From positions 1,302,001-1,366,000 of the forward strand of contig CAWJJY010000007.1 of the NCBI GenBank assembly GCA_963843385.1: a DNA stretch of 64,000 nt, given 5' to 3'. Positions within the stretch are counted from its first letter, which is position 1. Each line of letters begins with the position of its first letter. The stretch comes from CAVOHU01 sp963843385 (GTDB lineage: Bacteria; Acidobacteriota; Vicinamibacteria; Vicinamibacterales; JAKQTR01). The notes under the pieces are model-generated. The model saw nothing but the letters and a program-made list of their open reading frames with translations. It did no database searches and was not told the origin of the DNA. Positions 36,514 to 44,354 of this stretch are shown here, in pieces. The translations under genes were made by a program, and so were the position numbers.

Positions 36514-37632
36514 TCAACCTCTTGGTCGTTTGTAGAATGGCAGTGGGACCACTCGGGCCCGGCATCGACGGCCGCGGATGTCGACGTCGAACTCGGTGCC
36601 CGACGCGGTATGGCCGATCGGCAGGTACGCCATGCCAATCGCCTTCTTGAGGAACGGAGTCTGTGTGCCGCTGGTCACGTGCCCTTGCGGCGTGCCGTCG
36701 ACGATTGCCTGGTGACCGTGTCGAGCGATGGCGCGGTCAATCATTTCGAATCCGACCAGCCGGGAAGGCACGCCGGCGTCCTTCTGATTCTGGAGCGCAC
36801 CGCGGCCGAGGAACTCGCCCTTGTTCCACGCGAGGATCCACTCCAGGTCGGCCTGGAGGATCGTCGTCGTCTCGTCGATGTCGTTGCCGTAGAGGCGCAT
36901 GGCGGCTTCGAGTCGCAACGTGTCGCGCGCGCCAAGTCCGGCCGGAACGACACCGTGCGGTTTGCCCGCTTCAAGGATGGCATCCCAGGCGCGAACCGCC
37001 ATCGGCGGCGGCACGAACACTTCGAAGCCGTCTTCGCCAGTGTAGCCCGTTCGGGAAAGCGTCGCGCGCACGCCGGCCACTTCCCCGTGCGCGAACCAAT
37101 AGTACTTGAGGGCGGATAGATCGATTTCGGTAAGCGTCTGCATCACCTGCCTGGCCACGGGGCCCTGCAGGGCGATGAGCGCGTAGCGTGAGGTGGTGTT
37201 GACGGCGGCCACGTCTCCGAACTGCCGGATGTGGTCGACGATCCAGGCGTAGTCCTTGTCGAGGTTCGACGCATTGACGACGAGCAGGAAGTGGGCGTCG
37301 GCGAACCGGTAAACGAGCAGGTCGTCGACGAACGTCCCCTGCGGTGTCGTGAGCGCCGAGTAGTGGGCCTGGCCGACCTTCAGCCGCGACGCGTCGTTGC
37401 TGCAGATCCACTGCACCGCGTCGAGCGCACGGGGGCCGGCGATTTCGACCTCGCCCATGTGGGTGACGTCGAACAGACCGGCGCGCGTCCGCACCGCCAG
37501 GTGCTCGTCGGAGAGGCCGGAATACTCGACCGGCATCTCCCAGCCCGCAAACTCGACCATCCGTCCGCCGAGGGCGCGGTGGCGGGCACTGAGCGGAGTC
37601 TGCTTGTGGCCTGCGTGCGGGCTGTCAGTCAT
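36514..37632 (-). CDS. gcvT: Glycine cleavage system aminomethyltransferase (T protein)
   Basis: 372 residues. GcvT moves the methylene group from GcvH to tetrahydrofolate, releasing ammonia. Motifs include MVEFAGWEMPVEYSGLSDEH, GLFDVTHMGEVEI, SRTGYTGEDGFEVF, and GLGARDTLRLEAAMRLYGND. The ATG at 37632 is followed by a normal N-terminus and lies 16 bases below a large inverted-repeat structure. First gene of the operon with gcvH and gcvP. No lpd gene is in view. Confidence 0.96.
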   Translation of the reverse strand: MTDSPHAGHKQTPLSARHRALGGRMVEFAGWEMPVEYSGLSDEHLAVRTRAGLFDVTHMGEVEIAGPRALDAVQWICSNDASRLKVGQAHYSALTTPQGTFVDDLLVYRFADAHFLLVVNASNLDKDYAWIVDHIRQFGDVAAVNTTSRYALIALQGPVARQVMQTLTEIDLSALKYYWFAHGEVAGVRATLSRTGYTGEDGFEVFVPPPMAVRAWDAILEAGKPHGVVPAGLGARDTLRLEAAMRLYGNDIDETTTILQADLEWILAWNKGEFLGRGALQNQKDAGVPSRLVGFEMIDRAIARHGHQAIVDGTPQGHVTSGTQTPFLKKAIGMAYLPIGHTASGTEFDVDIRGRRCRARVVPLPFYKRPRG

Positions 37633-37647
37633 TGGGAATGCGCGAGC

Positions 37648-37731
37648 GGGGCCGAAAACCTGCTCACGGTACTATGCCCGCGGCGATCCGGTCAAGCCGC
37701 GGGCCGGCCGGGTCGGGCAGGTTTCGGCCCC
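37648..37731 (-). promoter_or_regulatory. Nested inverted-repeat structure in the gcvT leader
   Basis: Outer arms GGGGCCGAAAACCTGC (37648-37663) and GCAGGTTTCGGCCCC (37717-37731) are complementary with one bulged base and are 53 bases apart. Inside them a perfect 8-bp hairpin pairs CCCGCGGC (37677-37684) with GCCGCGGG (37696-37703). A TTGACC and a CATAGT lie within it but are poorly spaced as a promoter. The structure ends 15 bases before the gcvT ATG. It does not show the conserved motifs of the glycine riboswitch. Confidence 0.5.
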
Positions 37732-37750
37732 ACGCGCAGGGTCCCGAGGC

Positions 37751-37948
37751 TCACTCGCCGGGCTTGTCCGGCTCTGCCAGCACGTAGCGGATCAGGAACA
37801 CCCCGCCGACACACAGCGCGATGAGGGTCCAGAGCGTTCCGGCTCCCTGCCACTTCTCCGGCAAGGCCATCGTGGCGGGCGCCACGACGCCGGCCACGAC
37901 CAGGCCGATCAGGACATCGACGAGCCACGACGAGGATGTGTTGGACAC
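37751..37948 (-). CDS. Small membrane protein
   Basis: 65 residues from a GTG at 37948 that has GAGG about 6 bases upstream. Two hydrophobic helices are visible (LVDVLIGLVVAGVVAPATMA and TLWTLIALCVGGVFLIRYVL) joined by a short polar turn, ending AEPDKPGE. I do not recognise a family. It lies between the Cys-containing exported protein gene (14 bases upstream) and the gcvT leader structure. The hydrophobic pattern and spacing support a real gene. Confidence 0.55.
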   Translation of the reverse strand: MSNTSSSWLVDVLIGLVVAGVVAPATMALPEKWQGAGTLWTLIALCVGGVFLIRYVLAEPDKPGE

Positions 37949-37962
37949 GTGTCGCCTCGCTC

Positions 37963-38802
37963 TCACCGTATGGGGACCGACGAGCAGCCCAGGAACTGGA
38001 ACCACGCCGATTCGACCTTCAGGGCCCATTCCATCCCGCAGAGGTTGACCAAGGGCTGCCAGTAGAAGAAGGACGCGCAGCAGGATTCGTAGTCGACCCA
38101 GGCAGCCACCACCTCATCGCGGTACTTCTCGTAGCAGGTCGCCCCGCCGTCGACTTCTTCTTCATCCGACATGGCCGTCACCGCGCCGGCGGGCGCTGGA
38201 CGCGAGGATTGTCGTCCGCGGTCCGCCAGCCGCCTGGCGGCGCCGAGATCGCCGTCCAACAGGCTCAGGAACGTCGCCGTTACCTGGAGGCCCGCGCCTG
38301 CCGGTGAGGACGCGTCGGCCGCGGACATGCCGTAGGCCATCGCGCGAAACTGGCGGACCGCCTTCGAGTTCGCCAGCAGCGATCGGGCCTGGTCGAGCGC
38401 GCTCTCGTCCCGGCTGGCCAGATGCACCGCGACTTTTCGTCCGGGCTTTGAGACCGTCAGGATGCCGGGGACAGCCGACAGGGCGATCTCGTCGGCTCCG
38501 GCGCTGATCTGAATCTCGAACCGCCCATCCGCTTCAGTCACCTTTCGAATCGTCAGTCCGTGAACCGTCCACCGGATTTCCGGAAGTCCGACCCCGTCGC
38601 GAGTCACCGCCATCGCGATGTCCCCGGCCTGTGCCGGGCGCGACTGCCACACCGCGGGATTCGGGCCGGCCGAAGGGGCCGGCTCGACCGCGCCCCGCGC
38701 CGTGGCGCAGAGGCATCCATCGCTCGCCATGACCCCCGATACCGTCATGACCAATCCCACCAGACACCCTCCAGCCACCTGACCGATCCATCGACCGTGC
38801 AT
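37963..38802 (-). CDS. Exported protein of unknown function with a Cys-containing C-terminal domain
   Basis: 279 residues from the ATG at 38802, which has GGAGGGAG close upstream. A signal-like hydrophobic segment covers about 8-28 (VAGGCLVGLVMTVSGVMA). The middle resembles a beta-rich region (IRWTVHGLTIRKVTEADGRF) followed by a helix. The C-terminal 55 residues hold CYEKYRDEVVAAWVDYESCC, then FYWQPLVNLCGMEWALKVES and LGCSSVPIR, with several aromatic residues and five Cys. I do not know the family. The Cys spacing suggests a small disulfide-stabilised domain. Confidence 0.6.
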   Translation of the reverse strand: MHGRWIGQVAGGCLVGLVMTVSGVMASDGCLCATARGAVEPAPSAGPNPAVWQSRPAQAGDIAMAVTRDGVGLPEIRWTVHGLTIRKVTEADGRFEIQISAGADEIALSAVPGILTVSKPGRKVAVHLASRDESALDQARSLLANSKAVRQFRAMAYGMSAADASSPAGAGLQVTATFLSLLDGDLGAARRLADRGRQSSRPAPAGAVTAMSDEEEVDGGATCYEKYRDEVVAAWVDYESCCASFFYWQPLVNLCGMEWALKVESAWFQFLGCSSVPIR

Positions 38803-38983
38803 GTCTCCCTCCGTCACGTGCAGGTGACGGGCCGTTCGACCCGTCGGCTGGACTGCGACCCGCAGTGCAGCGAATGCCGCACCCTGCCAGAGCCAGCCTT
38901 CAATCGCCGGAGGCATCCCGGCGTGCGCGGAAAGTCCCCCGCGCGGGTCGACCTCGAATCGCGGCGGGCCGCGCCCCGCCCTC

Positions 38984-40501
38984 TTATGACTCGGTTCCTA
39001 TTCCCAGCCTCACGCCGTCCGCCCGGTCGTGCACGAACTGGGGCGCGCCGTTCAGCCACTGCCCCGGTTTCGCACCATCCGGCCGATCGCAACCCTGCCG
39101 CGCGTAGCACGGTGAGGACGAGGCCACAGGAACCGGATCTTCCAGAATTCCCTCCTTGAGATATGCCTGGAGCGTGTGATAACTGATGTCGAGCGCTCGA
39201 CACGTCTCCCGCTTGTTGCGTCCGCACCGGTCGAACATGAGCCGCACATACCGCGTGCCCCAATGGCGCAGCGTTTCGCACGCATTGAGCGACGGGAGAA
39301 TGGTTTCCGAGTAGGTGCCCCGCACGATCGGCGGCAGATCGTCCAGCTCGATTCGCGGCCCCCGCACCAGGGCAACGGCTCCCTCCATCAGGCGCTCGAG
39401 CTCGCGCACGTTGCCCGGCCAATCGTAGGTGGCCAGGGCATCGGCAGCGGCCGAGGAAAGCTCGAGGCAGCGCGTCTGGTGATGTTTCTGCAGGAAGTAG
39501 CGCGCCAGTTCCAGGATGTCCTCACGCCGCGTGCGCAAGGGCGGGACGGCCAGATCGATTCCGCTGAGCCGATAGAACAAGTCCTCGCGGAACAGTCCAC
39601 GCTCCACCATCTCGCTCAACCGCTTGTTTGTCGCAACTACCAGCCTGAGGTCCACGCGGTAGGTCTGATTGCCGCCTACCCGCTCGACCGCGCATTCCTG
39701 AATCGCCCTCAGGAGCTTGGCCTGAGCGGACATCGACAGGTCCGACACCTCGTCCAGGAAAAGCGTACCGCTCGCCGCATGCTCGAACTTTCCGCGGCGG
39801 CCTCGCACTCCCGTCGCCGTCCGGTCCTCGATGCCGAACAGCTCGGCCTCGAGCAGGGACTCGACGAGTGCCGCGCAGTTGATCGCGACAAACGGGCCAC
39901 GCCGGCGGCGGCTGAGCTCATGAATCTGGCGGGCCACCAGTTCCTTGCCGGTTCCGCTCTCACCCTCGATCAACACGGTGAAATCGGTCGCAGCCAGCCG
40001 CTCGATCCGCTCGCGCAGTCCCTTCATCACTGCGCTCGCGCCAATCAGAGGCGCCGCACCATCCCGACTTCGAACAGGGCTCAGGCCGAACTCCCGCCAG
40101 GACTGCGCGCGTTCGACTTCGAGGACCAGCGCGGCCAGGTCCGCGGCCCGGCTGATGACCTGCCGGTCCCATGCGTCGAATTGCCGCCCGGGCGGCACGA
40201 CGATCTCGAGGACGGCCCCTTCGGACGCCGCGGGGGCTCGAACGGGGACACGGAGAATCCCAATCGGATCGGGCACGAGCGGCGATCCCTGCGCGTGAAT
40301 CTCGGTGCACGAGAGCAGCCGGACCCCGGGCGCGAGCAGCACTCTCCTGAACGACTCCTCGAAAGCTCCCCGAAGTCCGGCGGCCCCGGGCGCGCTTCGC
40401 AGGCTGAGCATCACGGCAGCGACGACCGAATCGAGACCTTGTCGTCGTTCGTGCCGACGCGCCCGAGTGACGCTCTGATCGCCGACAATGGCGCTTGTCA
40501 T
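38984..40501 (-). CDS. AAA+ sigma-54-activator-like transcriptional regulator without the GAFTGA loop
   Basis: 505 residues. An N-terminal sensory region resembling a GAF domain covers about 20-135. The AAA+ core follows, with Walker A GESGTGKE at 180-187, Walker B TLFLDEVSDL at 246-255 and R-finger region FREDLFYRLSGIDLAVPPLR. A Fis-type helix-turn-helix lies near 455-480 (RNKRETCRALDISYHTLQAY). Where true sigma-54 activators have GAFTGA this protein has ELFGIEDRTATGVRGRRGKF (loop about 223-236). Contact with sigma-54 is therefore doubtful, and the protein may act on sigma-70 promoters or otherwise. The ATG at 40501 was chosen, and the frame extends upstream without similarity. Confidence 0.85.
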   Translation of the reverse strand: MTSAIVGDQSVTRARRHERRQGLDSVVAAVMLSLRSAPGAAGLRGAFEESFRRVLLAPGVRLLSCTEIHAQGSPLVPDPIGILRVPVRAPAASEGAVLEIVVPPGRQFDAWDRQVISRAADLAALVLEVERAQSWREFGLSPVRSRDGAAPLIGASAVMKGLRERIERLAATDFTVLIEGESGTGKELVARQIHELSRRRRGPFVAINCAALVESLLEAELFGIEDRTATGVRGRRGKFEHAASGTLFLDEVSDLSMSAQAKLLRAIQECAVERVGGNQTYRVDLRLVVATNKRLSEMVERGLFREDLFYRLSGIDLAVPPLRTRREDILELARYFLQKHHQTRCLELSSAAADALATYDWPGNVRELERLMEGAVALVRGPRIELDDLPPIVRGTYSETILPSLNACETLRHWGTRYVRLMFDRCGRNKRETCRALDISYHTLQAYLKEGILEDPVPVASSSPCYARQGCDRPDGAKPGQWLNGAPQFVHDRADGVRLGIGTES

Positions 40502-40639
40502 ATGGCCGCCGTCTTCGATGATCGACGTGGGACCGTCCATATCAAGTTGGGTGCCAGACCCTCGATCCGCGCCTTTCCGCCCATTCGACCGCTCATCCCG
40601 CTGGCGAGGCCTCAACGGGCCTCTTATTGCGGGTAGCTG

Positions 40640-41005
40640 CTACTCAATCCCTGTGGCATCTGTGGGAATCCGGGTAGCATCTGCCCAACGCTCGGGCCAC
40701 ACGCTGCCGTCGTCGAGTGGCATCTCGAACGCCACGGCTGCCGTGTACCGGGGACCCTGCTCAGGATGAACGGCGGACACGTAGCAGCGGGCGACGATCC
40801 CCCGAACGACGCGCGTCGCCGAACACGTCGTCAACAGCAAGTCCACGGCTGCCCCGGGCAGCAACCGCGTTTCCGTTTCGAGCAGGAGGCCTCCAGAGGA
40901 GAGATCGAGCAGCGAGGCCTGAACCCCGGGTCGAATGCGAAGTCCGGTGACGGCCTGGCAGCAACTCGATCCGACACGCCCGAAGGCCCGTCGCTCGCGG
41001 CGCAT
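40640..41005 (-). CDS. PilZ-domain protein (predicted c-di-GMP binder)
   Basis: 121 residues. The PilZ motif appears as an Arg-rich start (MRRERRAFGRVGSS) and the second signature DLSSGGLLLET near residue 35. A beta-barrel pattern continues to AAVAFEMPLDD. Such domains bind cyclic di-GMP and often control pili, secretion or motility. Its ATG lies 2 bases after the stop of the pseudopilin gene, so the two are probably translated together. Confidence 0.75.
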   Translation of the reverse strand: MRRERRAFGRVGSSCCQAVTGLRIRPGVQASLLDLSSGGLLLETETRLLPGAAVDLLLTTCSATRVVRGIVARCYVSAVHPEQGPRYTAAVAFEMPLDDGSVWPERWADATRIPTDATGIE

Positions 41006-41007
41006 GG

Positions 41008-41601
41008 TCACGGCACGCTCCAGCGCAGCGTCTGGAAGTCGTACTTCAGCATGCGAACCCGGCCGGTGCCACCGAGCACCCGGATTGCGCACTGCTGCCG
41101 CCCGGCGCCTCTGATGTAGAGCGTGCCGGAACTCGCCGCCCCGGACGGGCCGAACGACAGGATGTCGGATGCCCCGAGCCGGATCGGGTCACCGGACATG
41201 AACGCTCCCGTATCAGGATCGACGACGCCGTCCCACATACCGAATCCGACATCACCAAAGTGATCTTCGAGTCGATCAGCGAATCCCAACGGCCGGTCTG
41301 CTCCCCTGGCAATATCGGTGCTTCTTACGCCGTTTCCGTTCCCATCGGCGTACATCGACACGACGAAGGACGCGCCCTGCCGCTCGAAACGCAGGCCGAC
41401 GTGCGTGCTCCGCTTGGCGGCCTCGAGGCGAGCGAGCTGCACGCGACCCGCCAGGTACCGGCACGCTGCCGCGGTTCGAACGTAATTCGCGCCGTTCACC
41501 GTGGTCGCAATGGCAATCGACGCCATCACCATCGTCAGGGCCAGCACGAGCATCAGTTCGAGCAACGTGAATCCGGAAGGCGTGCGAGAGCATCGCCGCA
41601 T
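41008..41601 (-). CDS. Type II secretion / type IV pilus-like pseudopilin (GspH/FimT type)
   Basis: 197 residues. The prepilin signature is a short basic leader followed by GFTLLELMLVLALTMVMASI (PilD-type cleavage after Gly, Glu at +5). A globular domain follows with YLAGRVQLARLEAAKRSTHV, typical of GspH/FimT minor pilins, and a Cys-containing C-terminus. The ATG at 41601 gives the leader MRRCSRTPSGFTLLE. It is coupled to the PilZ gene. It may work with the GspF/PilC protein at the window's left end, but the distance makes this only a guess. Confidence 0.85.
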   Translation of the reverse strand: MRRCSRTPSGFTLLELMLVLALTMVMASIAIATTVNGANYVRTAAACRYLAGRVQLARLEAAKRSTHVGLRFERQGASFVVSMYADGNGNGVRSTDIARGADRPLGFADRLEDHFGDVGFGMWDGVVDPDTGAFMSGDPIRLGASDILSFGPSGAASSGTLYIRGAGRQQCAIRVLGGTGRVRMLKYDFQTLRWSVP

Positions 41602-41702
41602 CCTCGTCACGGGACTTGGTGTGCCGCGGCCGGTGAAGCACCGATGAGGCACCTGCATTTGCCGACGAGTGTCCCGCACGCCGTCCGATCTCACGACGAC
41701 GC

Positions 41703-42044
41703 CTAGAATCGGGGCATGCCGGGCGGAGGCGCCGTTACCGTCAGCTGGCTCTTCAGCTTCAGGAAGCTCTTCTCGCCGATGCCCTTGACGTTCATCAGCT
41801 CTTCGACCTTCTTGAACTGGCCATTCTTCTGGCGGTACTCGATGATGCGCGCGGCAACGGCCGGGCCGATACCCGGCAGCTTGTCGAGCTGCGCAGCGGT
41901 CGCGGTGTTGATGTTGACGATCGTCGATGGGGTCGACTTCGTCTCGGACGCGGACGAAGACTGCTGAGGCGCCGCCTGGGCGAGCGATGCCAGCAGCATG
42001 ACGACACTGAGCGCGGTGATTGCACGAGTTGTCAGTAAGCGCAC
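41703..42044 (-). CDS. Exported helix-hairpin-helix DNA-binding protein (ComEA-like)
   Basis: 113 residues from a GTG at 42044 supported by AAGGAG at the right distance. A signal peptide ends near LAQAAPQQ. After a Ser/Thr linker, one ComEA-type HhH pair runs from about 42 to 103: IVNINTATAAQLDKLPGIGP and VKGIGEKSFLKLKSQL. ComEA binds double-stranded DNA outside the inner membrane during natural transformation. Small exported HhH proteins of other function also exist. The nearby pseudopilin fits a DNA-uptake or secretion context. Confidence 0.82.
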   Translation of the reverse strand: MRLLTTRAITALSVVMLLASLAQAAPQQSSSASETKSTPSTIVNINTATAAQLDKLPGIGPAVAARIIEYRQKNGQFKKVEELMNVKGIGEKSFLKLKSQLTVTAPPPGMPRF

Positions 42045-42365
42045 GCGTATCTCCTTGTTGGCGCAGGCCGGAAGGCCCGCGGGTGTCGCGCCTCGTCCCC
42101 CCCGGTTCCGTGATGCGGCGGAGGTCGGGCACCGCGTCGGGCGGTAGGGACGAGGCTCGCCCTTGAGCGTGGCAAGAGCGGCGCCACGAAACCCCGCGCG
42201 GACGCGTCAGGCCATCCGGTTGAACAGCCTCGGCTTGTGCGCCGGAATCGGGTTCGGCGGATGAAGCAGACAGACGACGCGCCCACCGAAGGGAACCTGT
42301 GGTTGCGTCGGGACGGGGATGTGTTCGGGAATTCCCCGGCAACGAACGCGCTACTCGAGAGGACG

Positions 42366-42391
42366 GCCACGGCAACTCAGGTTGCCGTGGC
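42366..42391 (-). terminator. Perfect 11-bp hairpin downstream of the glycosyltransferase operon
   Basis: GCCACGGCAAC (42366-42376) and GTTGCCGTGGC (42381-42391) pair perfectly around TCAG, 16 bases past the glycosyltransferase stop. No U-tract follows. The rest of the 42045-42407 spacer holds no gene or recognisable RNA motif. Confidence 0.6.
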
Positions 42392-42407
42392 GCACGACCC
42401 GCGAACG

Positions 42408-44354
42408 CTAACGCTGCCGCGGTCCAAATCTGATGACGGTGAGGTCGGAATCCGACACCGTGACCTCGCCGCCATAGGTCGCCGTCGCGTCGGCGGCCAG
42501 GGTTCGGTACATCTGGTAATCCGACTTGCCCGTGTTCATGAGCACCACGCGGAAGGTCATACTCGCTACCCTGCCGCCAAGTGTTCGGTTGAAGGCGTCG
42601 GGCGTCGAGATCACGGCTGCTCCGGTATATGCGCTGCGAGTCTCACCGCGATCACGCGCGACGAACCTCAGCAGCTCTCTCGATCCGAACGTCAGCCACA
42701 GATCGACCCTTCCGATGACATACCGGCACGCCACGTCGTCGTTGCAGATCACCGTTTCGCCAGGCGAGATCGATCTCGCAACGGCAGACCACTGTTCGTG
42801 GTATGAGGTTCCCGGGACCAGACATCGCCTGAACGCGCATGGCTCGCGCGGATCGCCCAGGTCGCTGCGCGAGGTCACGATGAACTGCTCTGCCCCGAGT
42901 GCGGCCGTCGCGACCACGCAGCCCACAACGATCGCGACCGCCCGCCCTCGTCGATATTCCTGGAGCACCAGGCCCGAATCCGATGCTTTCTTTGCGAACC
43001 AGACACAGGCCAGTAGCGTCAAGGCAATGGGGGTCAGCAGTCCAAGGTACCTTTCTGCCAGCGGCACGGTGAGCAGGCCGAGCAGTACCAGGGTTGACAC
43101 CAGCAGCGCGGCCATCACTCGAGGTCCGATCGTCCGATCCCAATCAGGCCGACGGACCACCATCACAAACAGACACCCGAGCGCAATCGACAGCAATGGC
43201 CGGCTCTTGACGAACAGCACCAACGCGTCGGTCGGATACGCCAGGCTGGACTCGAGGAGCGATCGAACCAGGTTTGCTGAAAGGCTCGCGTGTGTGGTCG
43301 CCACGGCCGACGCCGTCCAGAGCCCGAGAGAAACGATGCCCAGCGATCCGCTCACGATCAGCGTAGAACGGAGTCGGGACGGCCTCAGCACAACGACGAG
43401 GACCGACAGCACTGCAAGACATCCCAACTGGAAGAACGACGCCATAATCCACGCCGCGATGGCGACCGTCCAAGGCATCGCCGTCCGACGCCGCGCGACC
43501 CACACAAGGAGTCCGAGCGCCAGGCCCACGATCACGGTGACCAGGAGGCCTGCGTGTTCCAGCACGGCGACCGGGGGCGTGGCGAAGGCCCCGCCCAACC
43601 GCGCGCGGAAGAAATCGACGAGGCCTGGCACAGCCGGCCTCGCAACGGACAGCAGATCGGCGGAACCACGCGTGGCCGATGCCGAACCGGCCATCCTTCC
43701 TGCCAGGACCAGCAGTTCGGCAAGGACCGCCAGTCCCGTCGAGATCCACATCACCCGCCACGCACGCGCCCGGAGATCGGAAGAGTCGGTCGAGATGGCC
43801 ATCGCGGCAGGCATAAGCAGCAACGTCAGCCCGAACTCGTGAAGGAGGCAGGCCAGGACCAGCGTGATGGCGTAGGCGACTGTTCGCGACCCGCTCTTTA
43901 CCACGTCCGGCAGAAGCACCACCGCCGCCAGATAAACCGCCACGAAGGGTGCGTAGAACCTTGCCCACTGGGAGAAGATCACCTGGGTGGGACTGAACGC
44001 CATCAGCGCAGCAGCCACCAGGGCGCCTTCCGTGCCGGCACCCCACCGCCGCGCCGCGAGAAACACCAACGGGATGGCGCAAATGCCCGCCAGCACGGCC
44101 GGCACCCTCCACGCCTCCATGGTCTGGCCCAGCACGGCTCCTGATGCCCACGCCGCATACGAATACGGCAGGCCCCGATGATAGAACACGCCGGAGGGCA
44201 AGACGGGCAGGGCTGACGCTGCGATGCCGCGAACCGCGAGTCCCGTCAGTTCCTCGTCGAGAGAGAAACCTGGACGGGCGACGCTGCCGACCCGGAGCGC
44301 GGTCCCGGCGACGACGAGCAGGACCAGCACGACGGCCGCGGGCCGGCTGGTCAT
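42408..44354 (-). CDS. GT39-like polytopic glycosyltransferase (ArnT/PMT superfamily)
   Basis: 648 residues with about 11-12 membrane helices. The first periplasmic loop carries the acidic pair of the GT-C fold (GFSLDEELTGLAVRG near residue 32). RRWGAGTEGALVAAALMAFS and FSQWARFYAPFVAVYLAAV are typical of ArnT- and PMT-like enzymes. These transfer a sugar from a polyprenyl-phosphate donor onto lipid, protein or polymer on the outer face of the inner membrane. A periplasmic domain follows the last helix (about 530-640). The ATG overlaps the stop of the upstream barrel gene (ATGA). The acceptor is unknown. Confidence 0.82.
   Translation of the reverse strand: MTSRPAAVVLVLLVVAGTALRVGSVARPGFSLDEELTGLAVRGIAASALPVLPSGVFYHRGLPYSYAAWASGAVLGQTMEAWRVPAVLAGICAIPLVFLAARRWGAGTEGALVAAALMAFSPTQVIFSQWARFYAPFVAVYLAAVVLLPDVVKSGSRTVAYAITLVLACLLHEFGLTLLLMPAAMAISTDSSDLRARAWRVMWISTGLAVLAELLVLAGRMAGSASATRGSADLLSVARPAVPGLVDFFRARLGGAFATPPVAVLEHAGLLVTVIVGLALGLLVWVARRRTAMPWTVAIAAWIMASFFQLGCLAVLSVLVVVLRPSRLRSTLIVSGSLGIVSLGLWTASAVATTHASLSANLVRSLLESSLAYPTDALVLFVKSRPLLSIALGCLFVMVVRRPDWDRTIGPRVMAALLVSTLVLLGLLTVPLAERYLGLLTPIALTLLACVWFAKKASDSGLVLQEYRRGRAVAIVVGCVVATAALGAEQFIVTSRSDLGDPREPCAFRRCLVPGTSYHEQWSAVARSISPGETVICNDDVACRYVIGRVDLWLTFGSRELLRFVARDRGETRSAYTGAAVISTPDAFNRTLGGRVASMTFRVVLMNTGKSDYQMYRTLAADATATYGGEVTVSDSDLTVIRFGPRQR

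Noticed and set aside
37633..37750. Glycine riboswitch ahead of gcvT
   Set aside because: The conserved GGA/GAG core of glycine aptamers is not visible. The stem-loop structure is of another kind.
42045..42300. Cyclic di-GMP riboswitch upstream of the ComEA-like gene
   Set aside because: No GCAAA/GAAA tetraloop-receptor pattern could be found in the leader; only generic GC-rich hairpins.
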